From assembly GCF_963576615.1 (NCBI RefSeq), contig NC_088714.1, positions 30,289,143 to 30,353,142 on the forward strand: DNA of 64,000 nucleotides, in the 5' to 3' direction. The position numbers were made by a program, and so were the translations under genes. The DNA comes from Watersipora subatra. Lineage: Eukaryota > Bryozoa > Gymnolaemata > Cheilostomatida > Watersiporidae. Numbering within the stretch: position 1 is the first letter of the stretch; each line of letters opens with the position of its first letter. This document shows positions 38,401 through 50,400 of the stretch, in pieces. The notes beneath the pieces were generated by a model that was not told the DNA's origin, did not search any database, and saw nothing but the letters and a program-made list of their open reading frames with translations.

Positions 38401-41400
38401 GTGCCGTTGGTGTACTACACTGTGGGACGGTACATTTATATATACATGTATATGTGTGTGTGACAATGTAGAAAGGATGCCTACTGGCTATTCAGGCAAA
38501 CGCAAAGCAAAAAGTTAACACCGATCGCAAGGCACAGTGCAATAATTTTTTATCTTATATGTAGCCTTTCACACGGTGAAGTTGTTATTGTTCACGCTAT
38601 CAATCACAGCCGCACTTGCTCGCCACATTTGTTCAAGGCAATAACATGTTTACATAATCACTAGAATTATTACTGAGACAGGAAGTGCTGACTGTTCCGC
38701 TAGCTGCGTAAGTTTTTGAAGGCTCATTCATTCGGTCACACTAATATCACTGTGTGGGTGTTGACCTCCATGCAATAGTCACTGTGAGGCAGAAAACAAG
38801 AGTGGTGCACAGAGAAGAAATAAGTAAATGTCAAAAAGCCAGATGTAATAGTTAAACATAAAATAAAACAAGTTTCAATGTACAAACAGCAAATGTAAAT
38901 GAGTTATGATAATTTTAAGAAGTGCTCGTAGACTGAGTTAGGCTCCGTATCTCTATCCCCACCCCTACATGTACATCGGCCATCTCCTGTAGCATCAAGG
39001 CTACAACCTCATTTGATGTGAAGCAAACTTATTTGGTATTATGTTCTTGCATATAATTTAGTGTTAATATTTAGTTTTTACACAATTTTAGGTACTGTAT
39101 TTGTTATAATGCTATATATAACTAGTACCCTTGCAGTTTTGGATACTGTATGAGGTCGTCAGGCGTAATTACTCTACTAATTATTCTGGAGGGCAATCGA
39201 TTAATGCGGGTGTTAGATTGTCAGTTTAGGGTGCTGAAAGTTGAGAGTTCGAATCCCATATGATGCAATCTTTTTCCCAACTTCTAACCATGGCTTTGCA
39301 CAGACACCGCTCTTATTATAGTAAAGATTACCTACAATACTATCGCTAAGTTTTGATTTCTGGAACGAATTTAGTGAAATACAGTGTATTCTTATAAGAG
39401 TATAATTATATTTACTCCTACATGCCACAGTCTTGAAAACATAAAAGCAAATATTATAACGGATTTAGTTTGTATGTTGAGGGTTGTCTGTGTTCATCAA
39501 ATATTTGTATTTTGGCTGTTGCCATCTAGTGTTGTTACTTTTCACTATCAGCTGTTGTGTTGTTGATTGCTTGTTGTATCGGTTGCAGAGAAAGCTCGGG
39601 TATGCCTGTCACCTCCCAGCTCAGACGAGGACTGTGACTATGACTCAGGTATGTGCGGTTCACTTATTGCATTTTATAGCCATTTAGGGCTTATAGATGA
39701 CCTTAAAAAATTATAGCATTTTATCAGAAAGAAATGGCTTTTTTCTATCGTTTGCGATTGTTTTTTATGTTTGAGGTGATCTGACTGCCAGGGGGCTCAA
39801 GATTAAAATCGCCAATATCTCTATTCTGTCAGTCTCTTTGCAACTATAGAAGTCTTAATCACAATTTCACTTGATCTGATTGTTTTAACCGCAATCAAAT
39901 TTTGTCAATTTTAATCTTGAAACATCCTGGCAGTCAGATCACCTCAAACATCGAAAACAAATGCAAATAATAAAAATACTGACACTTTCTGAAAAAATAC
40001 TACTCAAGTTTTGTGTAAGTCCATCTTTAAAGATACACTTGGAAGGTGCCTGTGTTTTGCTATTATAAGAACTGAGCAAGGCAAATTCTTTGCTTCGATA
40101 CCCGCTAGCATGGGACCAGCAAAGTTCTTTTTTTGTGTGAGCAGCTTTTTTTTAAAATGGTATAGTGCATAAAGCTTTAAAGAGAATTGAATTGTCCAAG
40201 TATTACCGTGAACATTATGAATGTTGTGTCAATAAATGTTGCATTCGTAAAAATGTCTGCTGGCGCATTTCTCAAGAACGCTCATATTAATACAAAGACG
40301 ACCTGTGTTAGGCCGCGGTAAATTTGATATTTTTAAATGTTTTTTCCATCTTTTCTTGATAGTTGACTCGGTCACGTAATATCCATCTGGACCTTATTGC
40401 ATCATTCGTTGCTCATTGGTGGTAAATCTATGTTTTATGAAGAGGTGTAGCCACATACGCAGATGGTGCTGTTGTTGCAGGTAAGGAAAATGACGCACTA
40501 AACAGTAGTTTCACGAGTCAGGGAATGTCTCCTCTACCACACCCTTCACATATCCCCTACAATCCTCAGAAACACGTGAACAGTAAACCTCCCTACAGCT
40601 TCAGTTGCCTTATCTTCATGGCCATCGAAGAATCTACACATAAGAGACTGCCTGTCAAGGTATGTGGGATATCTGCAGCGATAAACAATCTCAGCTGATA
40701 TGTTAAACACATTTTACAAATTGAAACACTTAAAATGACAACTCGAAATGGATTCTACTCGAGACATTACTACAACAATAGTTTTTCAGGACTTATTGAG
40801 GTCATTATATAGGCACGATTGAACATAGATGTAAAGCTGTTTCAAGCCGTTTTCACATTACTAACAGAGAGTTGAAGATCAGCTTACACAAAATATTAGT
40901 AGATTTCATCAGAAAATAGCGGCATTTTTGTATCATTTGTGATTGTTCTGGACGTTTGAGGTGGTCTGAATGTCAGAATGTTTTAAGATTATTACCAATT
41001 AGTTAATCACAGGTAAAACGCTCAGACCTAAGCGAAAGTGCGATTACAGTGTCTATAGTATGTATCAAAGAGACCAACACAATAGAGATGTGGAATGCTG
41101 CAACATGAACGCAATAGCTGATATCAATAACGAAAGAGACAGGCTGCTGCTCAACTAGTGATGTCATTTCGGCACTTATTTTCCTTTGAGCATTTTAACC
41201 GTGATCAAGTTTTGTCGACATTAATCCTGAAACATCCTGGAAGTCAGATCACCCCAAACATCAAATGCAATTGCAAATAATAGAATAATACGGATACTTT
41301 CTGATAAAATCTACTAAAAATTAGTGTAAGTTCATCTTTAAAACATGTTTAAAAGTAAGTAGTCAATGCTTTATTACAGTCTCTTGATGCCTGCTCATCT

Positions 41401-44400
41401 CGAAGAATCCATCTTTTTTTATGTCATCCATTTGCACACACGCTCATCGCGAAAAGGCCGCCATATTGGTCGTAAACGATTGCCATTCTCTTATTTAATA
41501 GTATTTTTTGGTGTTGTTTTGATATTATAATAACAAAATTGCAAACAAAAGCATCGTTTGCAAAAATTAATTGCAGAAGCTTTGTGTTTTCAACGATAAA
41601 AGTTATCTACAAAGATGGCGGATAACGATAGAATGACGTCACGAAAAAATGAAGGATAAAAACAAAATGAAGTCTATATTAATTTATAATGCAAACTAAA
41701 AGCTTAGTATAAAAAACGGAAAAATTTTTTTTTGAGAAATCAAATTCTCTTGAGAGATTCTCTGCTATGATAAAATGTGAGGATGGACGATGACATTGAA
41801 AACAACTAACTTACATTCTTGTTTGCTTGTGATGATAAAAGAGTTGCAGTTGTGCACAAATCTTTTCCAACAAAAACTCAGCTGTAGAGTCTAGCCTTGA
41901 AAGAGAGCCCCGTAGTTAGCCTTGAAAGTATTGAGTTTTTTTTATTGTCACACTTGTGAGACAAAAGTGGCATGTAGGAGTATCTCTGGTATATAGACTC
42001 GTACCCAGCCAGTCGTTTTTATATGTACGTACAAACACCCAGACAGTCTAGTGTGCCGTGAGAGATCATCAGGTGTGCCGATAACGCACATGGAATAAGT
42101 AGGTGCACAATTATTCAGAAATACTTAACGATGGTCAATTGGTGCAGCTGTTATGTCTCCTAAGTTAAATGTCAAGAGTTGGAGTCTTGTTGAAATCAAT
42201 CCGCCAACCCTAGCTTTGGACGAATGGACAGATACTGCTCTTATTATAGTAAAGCTGTAGTTTTTTTTACTTTATATTAAACATGAACAATATCGTTTTC
42301 TTTTTAGCGTATACCCTGCTATGTAAAAAGAGACAACTTGATTTAAATTCACATTAAATATGTGCGATCTATTTAACTTATTGTAAAATTACTATAATCA
42401 TGGGCCCTAAACCAGAAAGTGATAAGAAAAACAAAGGAAAAGTTGTCAATACAAAACCAATGATACCAAAGTTACCGTACAGTCATCGAATTAGAAAGTT
42501 GAGGTTTCTATTTTTGAAGGGCCAAAGGGATGAGTTTTGGATGACCTTGAAACGGATTAGCTTATTTACATGTATTTTGTGTTTCATAGAACCTCCAATC
42601 CCTATAATTTAAACATCCTCGAAACGTATTATTTGCATTGTAGAAAAGTCTATTGTCTTCTAATAGATTTTATAACCTAAACATGAAACATAACATCTGC
42701 TGCACCAAGTGGTTAATGTTTCGAGGTAGCTCGCATATGCACGGGTGCATATATTCACATAAGGTTCTAGGGCATTATCTTTATAACTAAACCTAAGACA
42801 GTGGATTCAATGTCACAAGGTCTGCTTACAGCTCAAGTGTATCATGTTTTCCCATAAATATTCTACACGTTTCTTTATGTCAGTCACTAACACAATGTTT
42901 CTTTATGTCAGTCACTAACACAATGTTTCTTTATGTCAGTCACTAACACAATGTTTCTTTATGTCAGTCACTAACACAATGTTTCTTTATGTCAGTCACT
43001 AACACAATGTTTCTTTATGTCAGTCACTAACACAATGTTTCTTTATGTCAGTCACTAACACAATGTTTCTTTATGTCAGTCACTAACACAATGTTTCTTT
43101 ATGTCAGTCACTAACACAATGTTTCTTTATGTCAGTCACTAACACAATGTTTCTTTATGTCAGTCACTAACACAATGTTTCTTTATGTCAGTCACTAACA
43201 CAATGTTTCTTTATGTCAGTCACTAACACAATGTTTCTTTTGTTTAACGAGTGGAACATTGTTTACTTTTTGACTCATGTTTTCATAGGTGTTGTACTAT
43301 CTATGGACATTAAGGTGGATCTTTAATGAAGAACTCGCACAAAATCTCACTATATTTTATCCGAAAGTGTCAGCATTTTTCTATCGTTTGCGATTGTGTT
43401 TTGTGTTTGAGGTGATCTGACTGCCAAAATTCAAGTTTAAAATTGAGATAACTTGAGCGCGATTAAAATGCTGAGATTTAAGCGAAGGGCGATTATGACG
43501 TCTATAGTTAAAAAGCGACCGACAATTATTAGATGCCATCAATTCATTAGATGGCATGATTGAGGTAAATCGAGATTTCATATTTACATCAGATGTTAAC
43601 ACCCTGTTTATTGTTTCAATATGCACATTTATACCTTACTTCGGTCGTACATCTTTCTTTGTTGTCCGTTTTTATTGTCTAACAGTTTAGAAACATTTTT
43701 TCATATTTTACGCTCAGTAGTCTGAGCGTAAAATAGAATTGCAGTATCTACGCGTCTCTATTATTGAGACGCATAGATACTGCAAATCTGAATACAAAAG
43801 CCAGATGTCAGTAAATAAATAGGGAGGGGAGTGATGGGACAGATAGACAGACAGCGACAGCCACCCAACTAGTGATATCATTTAGCTAGGTTTTTTCTGA
43901 GCGTTTTTACCGCGATCAAGTTTTGTCAATTTTTAACTTGAAACATTCTGGCAGTCAGATCACCTCCAACATCAAAAACTATCTCAAATGATAGAAAAAT
44001 ACCAATACTTTCTGGTAAAACCTAAATTTTGCGGAAGTTCATATTTAAGGTCTGATCGGCCTTTAGCGTTTTTTAGCAAGAAAATTTTGGTTTTTTTTCC
44101 AACACCAAATAGAGTCTTTAAAGTGAATGGTGAAGTATTGAATCTGACACTGCTTTGTCAATAATTGCCAGTGATCGTGTTCACTATCCTGATAGCCATG
44201 TGGCAGCAATTATGGAATTTCCAAAGTCCTTATCCTTACCTTACATACAAAGCGAGGGACTCTAGCATCCATGTTGATTGTACTCCACTTTTGGGCATGA
44301 TAAAACTACTATTAACCACATATTGTTGATGTTTATTGCTTTTGCTATAAATATTTTCAAAATGATCAATTAATCCATTTTATAGCAGTTTCAAACGATT

Positions 44401-47400
44401 TAAGCCCATTCCAATCATATTTAATCAACCAAAATATGTACAACTAATTATTTATAATTCCATGACTTTAGTCAGGGATAAATTGTAAAGCATTTCGTTC
44501 TGTTTCCATTTACTTAGCGACTCGCCCAAATGAGTGCCACGTCTTATTTGTTTTATTGTGTTTGCCTCTAATTGTTTGAGATCTTCGGTTAGTTAATAGT
44601 CTTTTCCCAAGCTCTTTTTACTACTAGATGAAGTGAAAGCATGTTTGACACGGTTGATCATTCAGGCTAGAATTATTTCTGTAGGTGAGGAGATTAGAAA
44701 TAATTAAATATATTTTTATGTTGAGTAATTATCGGGAAATCGTCTTATTAGATTCCACAGTAGCTGCTGTTATAAATATCTGTTGGTTTTTTTGGCCCTA
44801 AAACTGAGTCGAATTTCGTGTCTAAATTATTTCCAAGTAGTTTATACTGAATTTTGTAAAGGAGTTTTGTGGTTATTATTGTTTGTGCATTTGCTGCACC
44901 CTTTAAAACGACTACACGCAGTGACCAAATAGTGTTTCAATTGCATCCTTATTTGCTTTTTATGAAGGCTTTTTATGAATGTTATGTTATTGTTGAATGT
45001 CTTGGAGTACTTCAACACAATCCCTCAGTTTCTAGTAGCAGTAATATACAGCGTGTCTACAACAGTGTGGTGCCACCTACTGTAATTTTGTACCTTGCAT
45101 CCATATCCTTCAGTAACTATCCTAGAAAGAGGCTATAGCAAAAATCTTTACACTATTTGATGCCAAGAATGTCTGGATTTGTTTCTGAACCTTTCATATA
45201 TGTCTGAACTGTAACAGTTTGAGGATTATGGTACTTGTATTGATGAGTGTAATCGTGTTGCTAACAAACCAACTTTATTTTTCAACTTTTCAAAGCATTT
45301 TGTTTTCTCAGCTGTAAACTTGCATGATTGGGTACAGCTGCCATAGTGTTAAACTATGGCTTACTGCCCGAGTCTTTTTCTTCTTTTCGTACACTATATT
45401 TGCAGCAACTAATGTTTCAATGTCCGTCTATCGCTAGTGCTTTTAGGTAGATATCAAATTAGGCCAAACTCAATGTTATATCTAGTTCGAGTTGCATATA
45501 CTAACTGTCAAACTTGGTGTGTTTGTATTTTGATAACATCGTAGTAATAATGATGATATCAACTTTTCCCAATCTGCAAAATCTCACCTTTCCGTTATCT
45601 CGTCTCTTACACTCGTTATGCTATTGCCACTAGTATTAGCAGCATTCGGTCTATAGTGTGATGCCTCCATTTGGCCAGATGTGAAGTAGGGAGACTTTAG
45701 AGATGATTTCATGTGTCAGTTAGACGTGAGGCTTGTATTCTTGCAGGACATTTATATGTGGATACTGACCAACTTTCCTTATTTTCAAAATGCTCCAACC
45801 GGATGGAAAAACTCAGTACGACATAATCTCAGCCTCAACAAGTGCTTCCAGAAAGTGGATAGAGACAAGTCAGGGGTAAGCTGTCCATCACTGCTTTGTT
45901 TGTACTCGTGGCGGTCTATTTATGACATTCCAAAGATAACTCGGGCGCTCTGCGTAACACTTTAAATTGCATACTAGCTGGGTTTAATTAAGTGCCCATT
46001 GAGCTCCTGCATGCTTCTTAGCGTCAGGCTTAGACATCTGTGGACTAAATGCAAGTATAATGACAGCTCTGCAGACCCGGGCACATATAATAGATGTCTA
46101 ATGACACGATTATTCAATGCGAGTCTCTCTCAATCCTGCTTCCTTAGTTGTAGTGACAGCTGTTACTCTTAGGTTGCTACAACAAATGCCATCTGTGTTT
46201 ATGTGTTACTAGAGAGAATTGTGATGGAGGTCGTATGCAACCATGGAGACATACAAACTAATCAGCTCTCTTATCTGTTTGCGCGTGGAATGATTTGCCT
46301 GGTACTCTAAAGCATCGAGGGCTGCGCTTAATGATATGACTTTTGAGAGCTGATGGCTGAGAGTAGTCGCTCAACATGAATAATTGATTCATCTGTGCAA
46401 ATATTGTTGATTATAAATCTGAGAAAAAACTCATGGTTTGATGGAGGAAACTATTTTTGGTCGCTGATCTAAATGCCCTGCTGCCTAGAGGCTACTGTTA
46501 TTCGCTTCATTTATGTATATAGTTGTCATCCGCTATGGTGTGTAGGAAGACTATCTAGGCAGTACTTGGCTCATTAGCTGGTTTTTAAGATTGCATTAGA
46601 TGCTGCTTGGCTCTTTACCCTGCTGCCACACGATTATATGTGTACATGAAGCGGATGTTAATTCTGAAACAACCAAAATTCCACATTGTACATTTCGATA
46701 AGTTGTACTGATTGTTACGGCCTTTTATCTCTGGTCATGGCGATAAGTTAATTACATGAAATGATGTAAAAACCTAATTCATAGCGGTGAGCCATAGAGT
46801 GATTCAGGTGCTGGGCCCCAACCCTTATAAAAGTGCTGTTATAGAAGTAATTTTTTCAATTCGTAATTTGCATCATGTTCAACTATATTATCGACAAAGT
46901 TTGTCTATAGTTGTTCCATTATTTATGCTTAAATGTCCAAGCATTGTTTATTTTGAGTTATGAAGTAAGATCAGAAATGTCGCAGTGCCAGCTAGATTTA
47001 TGGTAGTATGTTATGTTGACCTCCAAGTGACCTCATTGTCAGCAGTCCAAGTACAGTAATACTTTTATAAGACTCCTTTTGTGTTTTAACTGGTTATACC
47101 GGCTAAGCTCCTAAGCAGTTGTCACGACAAGTACACAAGTTTGTACTACATGATCGCTAGTCTAAAACAAGGGAGTATGTTATCAAGGTTGGTTGAATGG
47201 CCATAACTATAGCATTAAGAGCTCGTGTGCATATTTAGAGTGTTAGAAAGCTAATAATATGGTGTCCTGTAGTATGTATAATAATAAAGCATTGTATTTG
47301 ATAGAACATAGGCAAGGGCTCGTTCTGGTGCATAGACCCAGAGTACAGGCCAACGCTGCTTCAGGCCCTACGCAAGACCCCCTACCACCCCTATCATCAG

Positions 47401-50400
47401 CTGCAGATGATGTCCGTCTCCCCCATGCAAATGTAAGTCTATTGTGAGCCTGTTCCTTAGTTCAATAGCATATTGATATTATTAATCCTCCTTAACAGTA
47501 GCAATTATGCCGGTTTTCAGGAATTATGGAGAGTCATTGTTATTTTTGTTATTCAGCAGCAATTGACTAAGGCCCTTATTTAGGAGCCTAGAGCTATGCG
47601 GTTTCTATCGGAGTCAGCGATGCTAAGGCGCTATGAAGCCAGTCTCTATATTGTTGCCTTCAACTCATCGCTGCCTCTAACTTATCACTGCTTTCCATTT
47701 GTTGCAGGACCCCACAGAAGTTTCCTTTTATACACAAATTTGGCAATAAGAGTATTTCTCCACGTAAGTCTCTTTTTACTTCATTCTGGTCTTGCAGTCT
47801 CTGATCTGCCACCATTCCTCAAGACTGGTACACGCTCTATCCCAGTAAATCGGCAGTAATCCCACAATATATCGGTGATCGTCTGCGGTAACATTGCTTA
47901 CACTATTACAAATACATCTGCGTTTACATCAGAGAATAGTCTGTGACATGGCATTCTCATCACACAATGCGTCGCTGCCACGATTAACCACTAGTCCTGC
48001 AGCAATTATCATAAACGGAAATATAGATGAAGCAATCCTGATGAAGCAGCTAACCACCATCACCAAAGTGGTGACATTGCATAGACTGCCATGGATGCAC
48101 TGTGAAGTATTGGGAAAATTTGACAGTGGCAATGTTTCCCAACATATGTGCAATGTTTCCCAACATATCTGCAATGTTCCCAACATGTCTGCAATGTTTC
48201 CCAACATATCTGCAATGTTTCCCAACGTATCTGCAATGTTTCCCAACGTATCTGCAATGTTTCCCAATGTATCTGCAATGTTTCCCAACATATCTGCAAT
48301 GTTTCCCAACGTATCTCCAATGTTTTCCAACGTATCTGCGCTGTTCGGTGATGCCATCAGTTTATGGTGCGCATAGCCTATGAAAAATCACCGAGAGAAC
48401 AACTCCGACATATTGCAATGTGTCTTTATGACTAAATTATTGCTTTATTAGTATGTATTGATAGCATCTGATGCTTAAAAAGTGCTTTATCTGCGCATTG
48501 AGGTGCATGGAGTTGTCGTTTACTACCGCTGTGCTTATTATTTATAACTGGTTGAGAAATTCGTGTGGTTTTACATCGAGTCTTGTGGAAATGCTACTAG
48601 GTTCCTCTTTCATTTCAATCATATTTGTAAATGATGTTTGTGGAAGTTTTGCTTCATATTCTCAAGAGAAGGAGACAAGCTTTTGCACTATCAATTGTTT
48701 TAGTTGTCAAAGTTCTACTCAAAATGTGTGCCAGCATTAACGTCTTAACCCTTTGGCTGGAGAAGCGACAAAAATGTCATTTATCGTTTGCGTGGGGAAA
48801 CGACATTTATGTCGCTTTTGGTAGACGTTTATAAAGCTGTCGCCTAATAGCGTTAAACAAAGGATATGAACGCTAGTAAGTTTTAAATGTCAACAGGATA
48901 TTTGTCAATGAATTACCATATGAAACGATTATCTGAGAGGCGTTGCTTTGTGCTAAAAGCTAAAGAAATCGCGCCTCCTTGGAAAAGAATAAAAGTTGGG
49001 AAAAAATCCAGTCAACATCGGCTCGTTCAAAGCTATAAAATATAAATTTATTTGATCCTGCGATCGTTAGTGATCTTTTGTCTGATCAGAATAGAAATAA
49101 TTCAGATGATAGAAGTGATGTAAACTTTTTGGACTTTTAATATACTTGGAATGTACAGAGAAAAACGATCGTTATGGTAGCTCGCACGGCTACGTTATAG
49201 CGTTAGACTACCGAAAGGAATGCTTCCAAGCATTTCATACAGGGACACTTGTACATGGTCGTAGTTTTTTGTAGTAGTAGATATGTAAATGAATGTTTGT
49301 GTACAAAATATTTTGTTCATAGAAATATATTTCAGTTTGAGCTATGCATGTTCATAAAACACCGGTTTTATTGAATTTTCAAAAATAAATTACACTACTA
49401 TCGGGTGGTTTTGCGGGGCTTTAACCTAGCCAAAGAGTTAAGTGTGTTGAAACTGCCGCTGGCAAAAAATTGAGATGAGCCTCAGAACTTAACAGTTAGG
49501 TTGCTTAAAGAGTTTTGCATTTCGTGTAGGCTTGAACCTATCGTAGTTTTTTTCACTGCATTGCCTAGTACTAGGGTATAAGGAGACAGAGAAAGTTCCA
49601 TATCTGGGTAATTTATTCAGTATGCTCATCGTATGCATCTTTCTGCTCTAATCCTTTTCTTCCCACAGTTTAGTAAGTTTGTCTTACAATTTTCATGATT
49701 GTCTACAAAGTTCTGTGTGATACTCACTAGCCGTAAGTTTTATTCTCTTTTATAGATCTATTCCCTTTTCTCAGCAAGAGATTGAACAGCACACAAACAG
49801 ATTCACTAGGTAGGTTTTGTCTCCACTCATCCCATTGTCTGTGACTCTGGTTCGATGCATTCGAGCATCGGGTGACATCGTGTCATCAAAGATCAGCAGA
49901 AATTAAATTGGTACGATTAGATCGCTACAATTTGAAAGATTTTAATCTGTCAAAAAATTATTGTTCAAGCAAGTGAACAATTTGATTTTCAGCAAGTAAT
50001 TAGGTTTTTAAAGATCAACCTATGCCAAAAATTAGCGTTAACGTCACAGAGCAATAAATATTGCTGACATACCAAGTCGTCTATTGTTGACACCGATCTG
50101 GAAACCATTTGTGTTTTCGCTACAGTTATTACATCGATGTTCATCAGTATCATGGATTAGATTAGTAAACTGACAACTCACAAATATCTTAATTTTACAT
50201 TCACCTAAACCAATCTTGAACATTGTATTGAATTTTTTATCAAAGCTAACGATCAGTAAGATTAGGCTTTCAGAAAAGACTAAAAATTGGCTAAAATCAC
50301 AAATTTGCCAAACATACGCGACTTTGATGTGAAGGGTAAAGGGTAAAGAAATTAATTATATTTGTTTATACAATTTTATTTATTTGTTTGTACAATTTTG

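Larger units (their letters stand above)
43317..44050. mobile_element. inverted-repeat element family, copy 3 with nested insert
   Basis: The ends match the copies at 39690 and 40871 (GAGGTGATCTGACTGCCA at left, GGCAGTCAGATCACCTCC at right). The centre is interrupted by about 250 bases, including the dispersed repeat at 43550-43712 and a hairpin at 43741-43783. The nesting gives a relative age: the insert came after the host element. Confidence 0.65.

Noticed and set aside
42870-43233. CRISPR-like array of 28-bp repeats
   Set aside because: The units abut directly with no spacers, and the context is a eukaryotic intron; it is a minisatellite.
44869-45138. 89-codon plus-strand frame in FoxN intron 4
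   Set aside because: It has no domain, no fitting splice phase and no family similarity; treated as chance.
47312-47432. Later acceptor (AACATAG) for the FoxN wing exon
   Set aside because: It would shift the frame. The acceptor seven bases earlier restores NIGKGSFW in phase with the previous exon.
47804-47860. Extra FoxN exon starting after GGTCTTGCAG at 47804
   Set aside because: The intron before it would be only about 40 bases. All usable frames either stop or fail to join the exon at 49756, while skipping it gives perfect phase.
47894-48376. 160-codon plus-strand frame and overlapping 142-codon minus-strand frame
   Set aside because: Both are produced by the 21-bp minisatellite, whose unit is a multiple of three. 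They lie in a FoxN intron without splice or start support.
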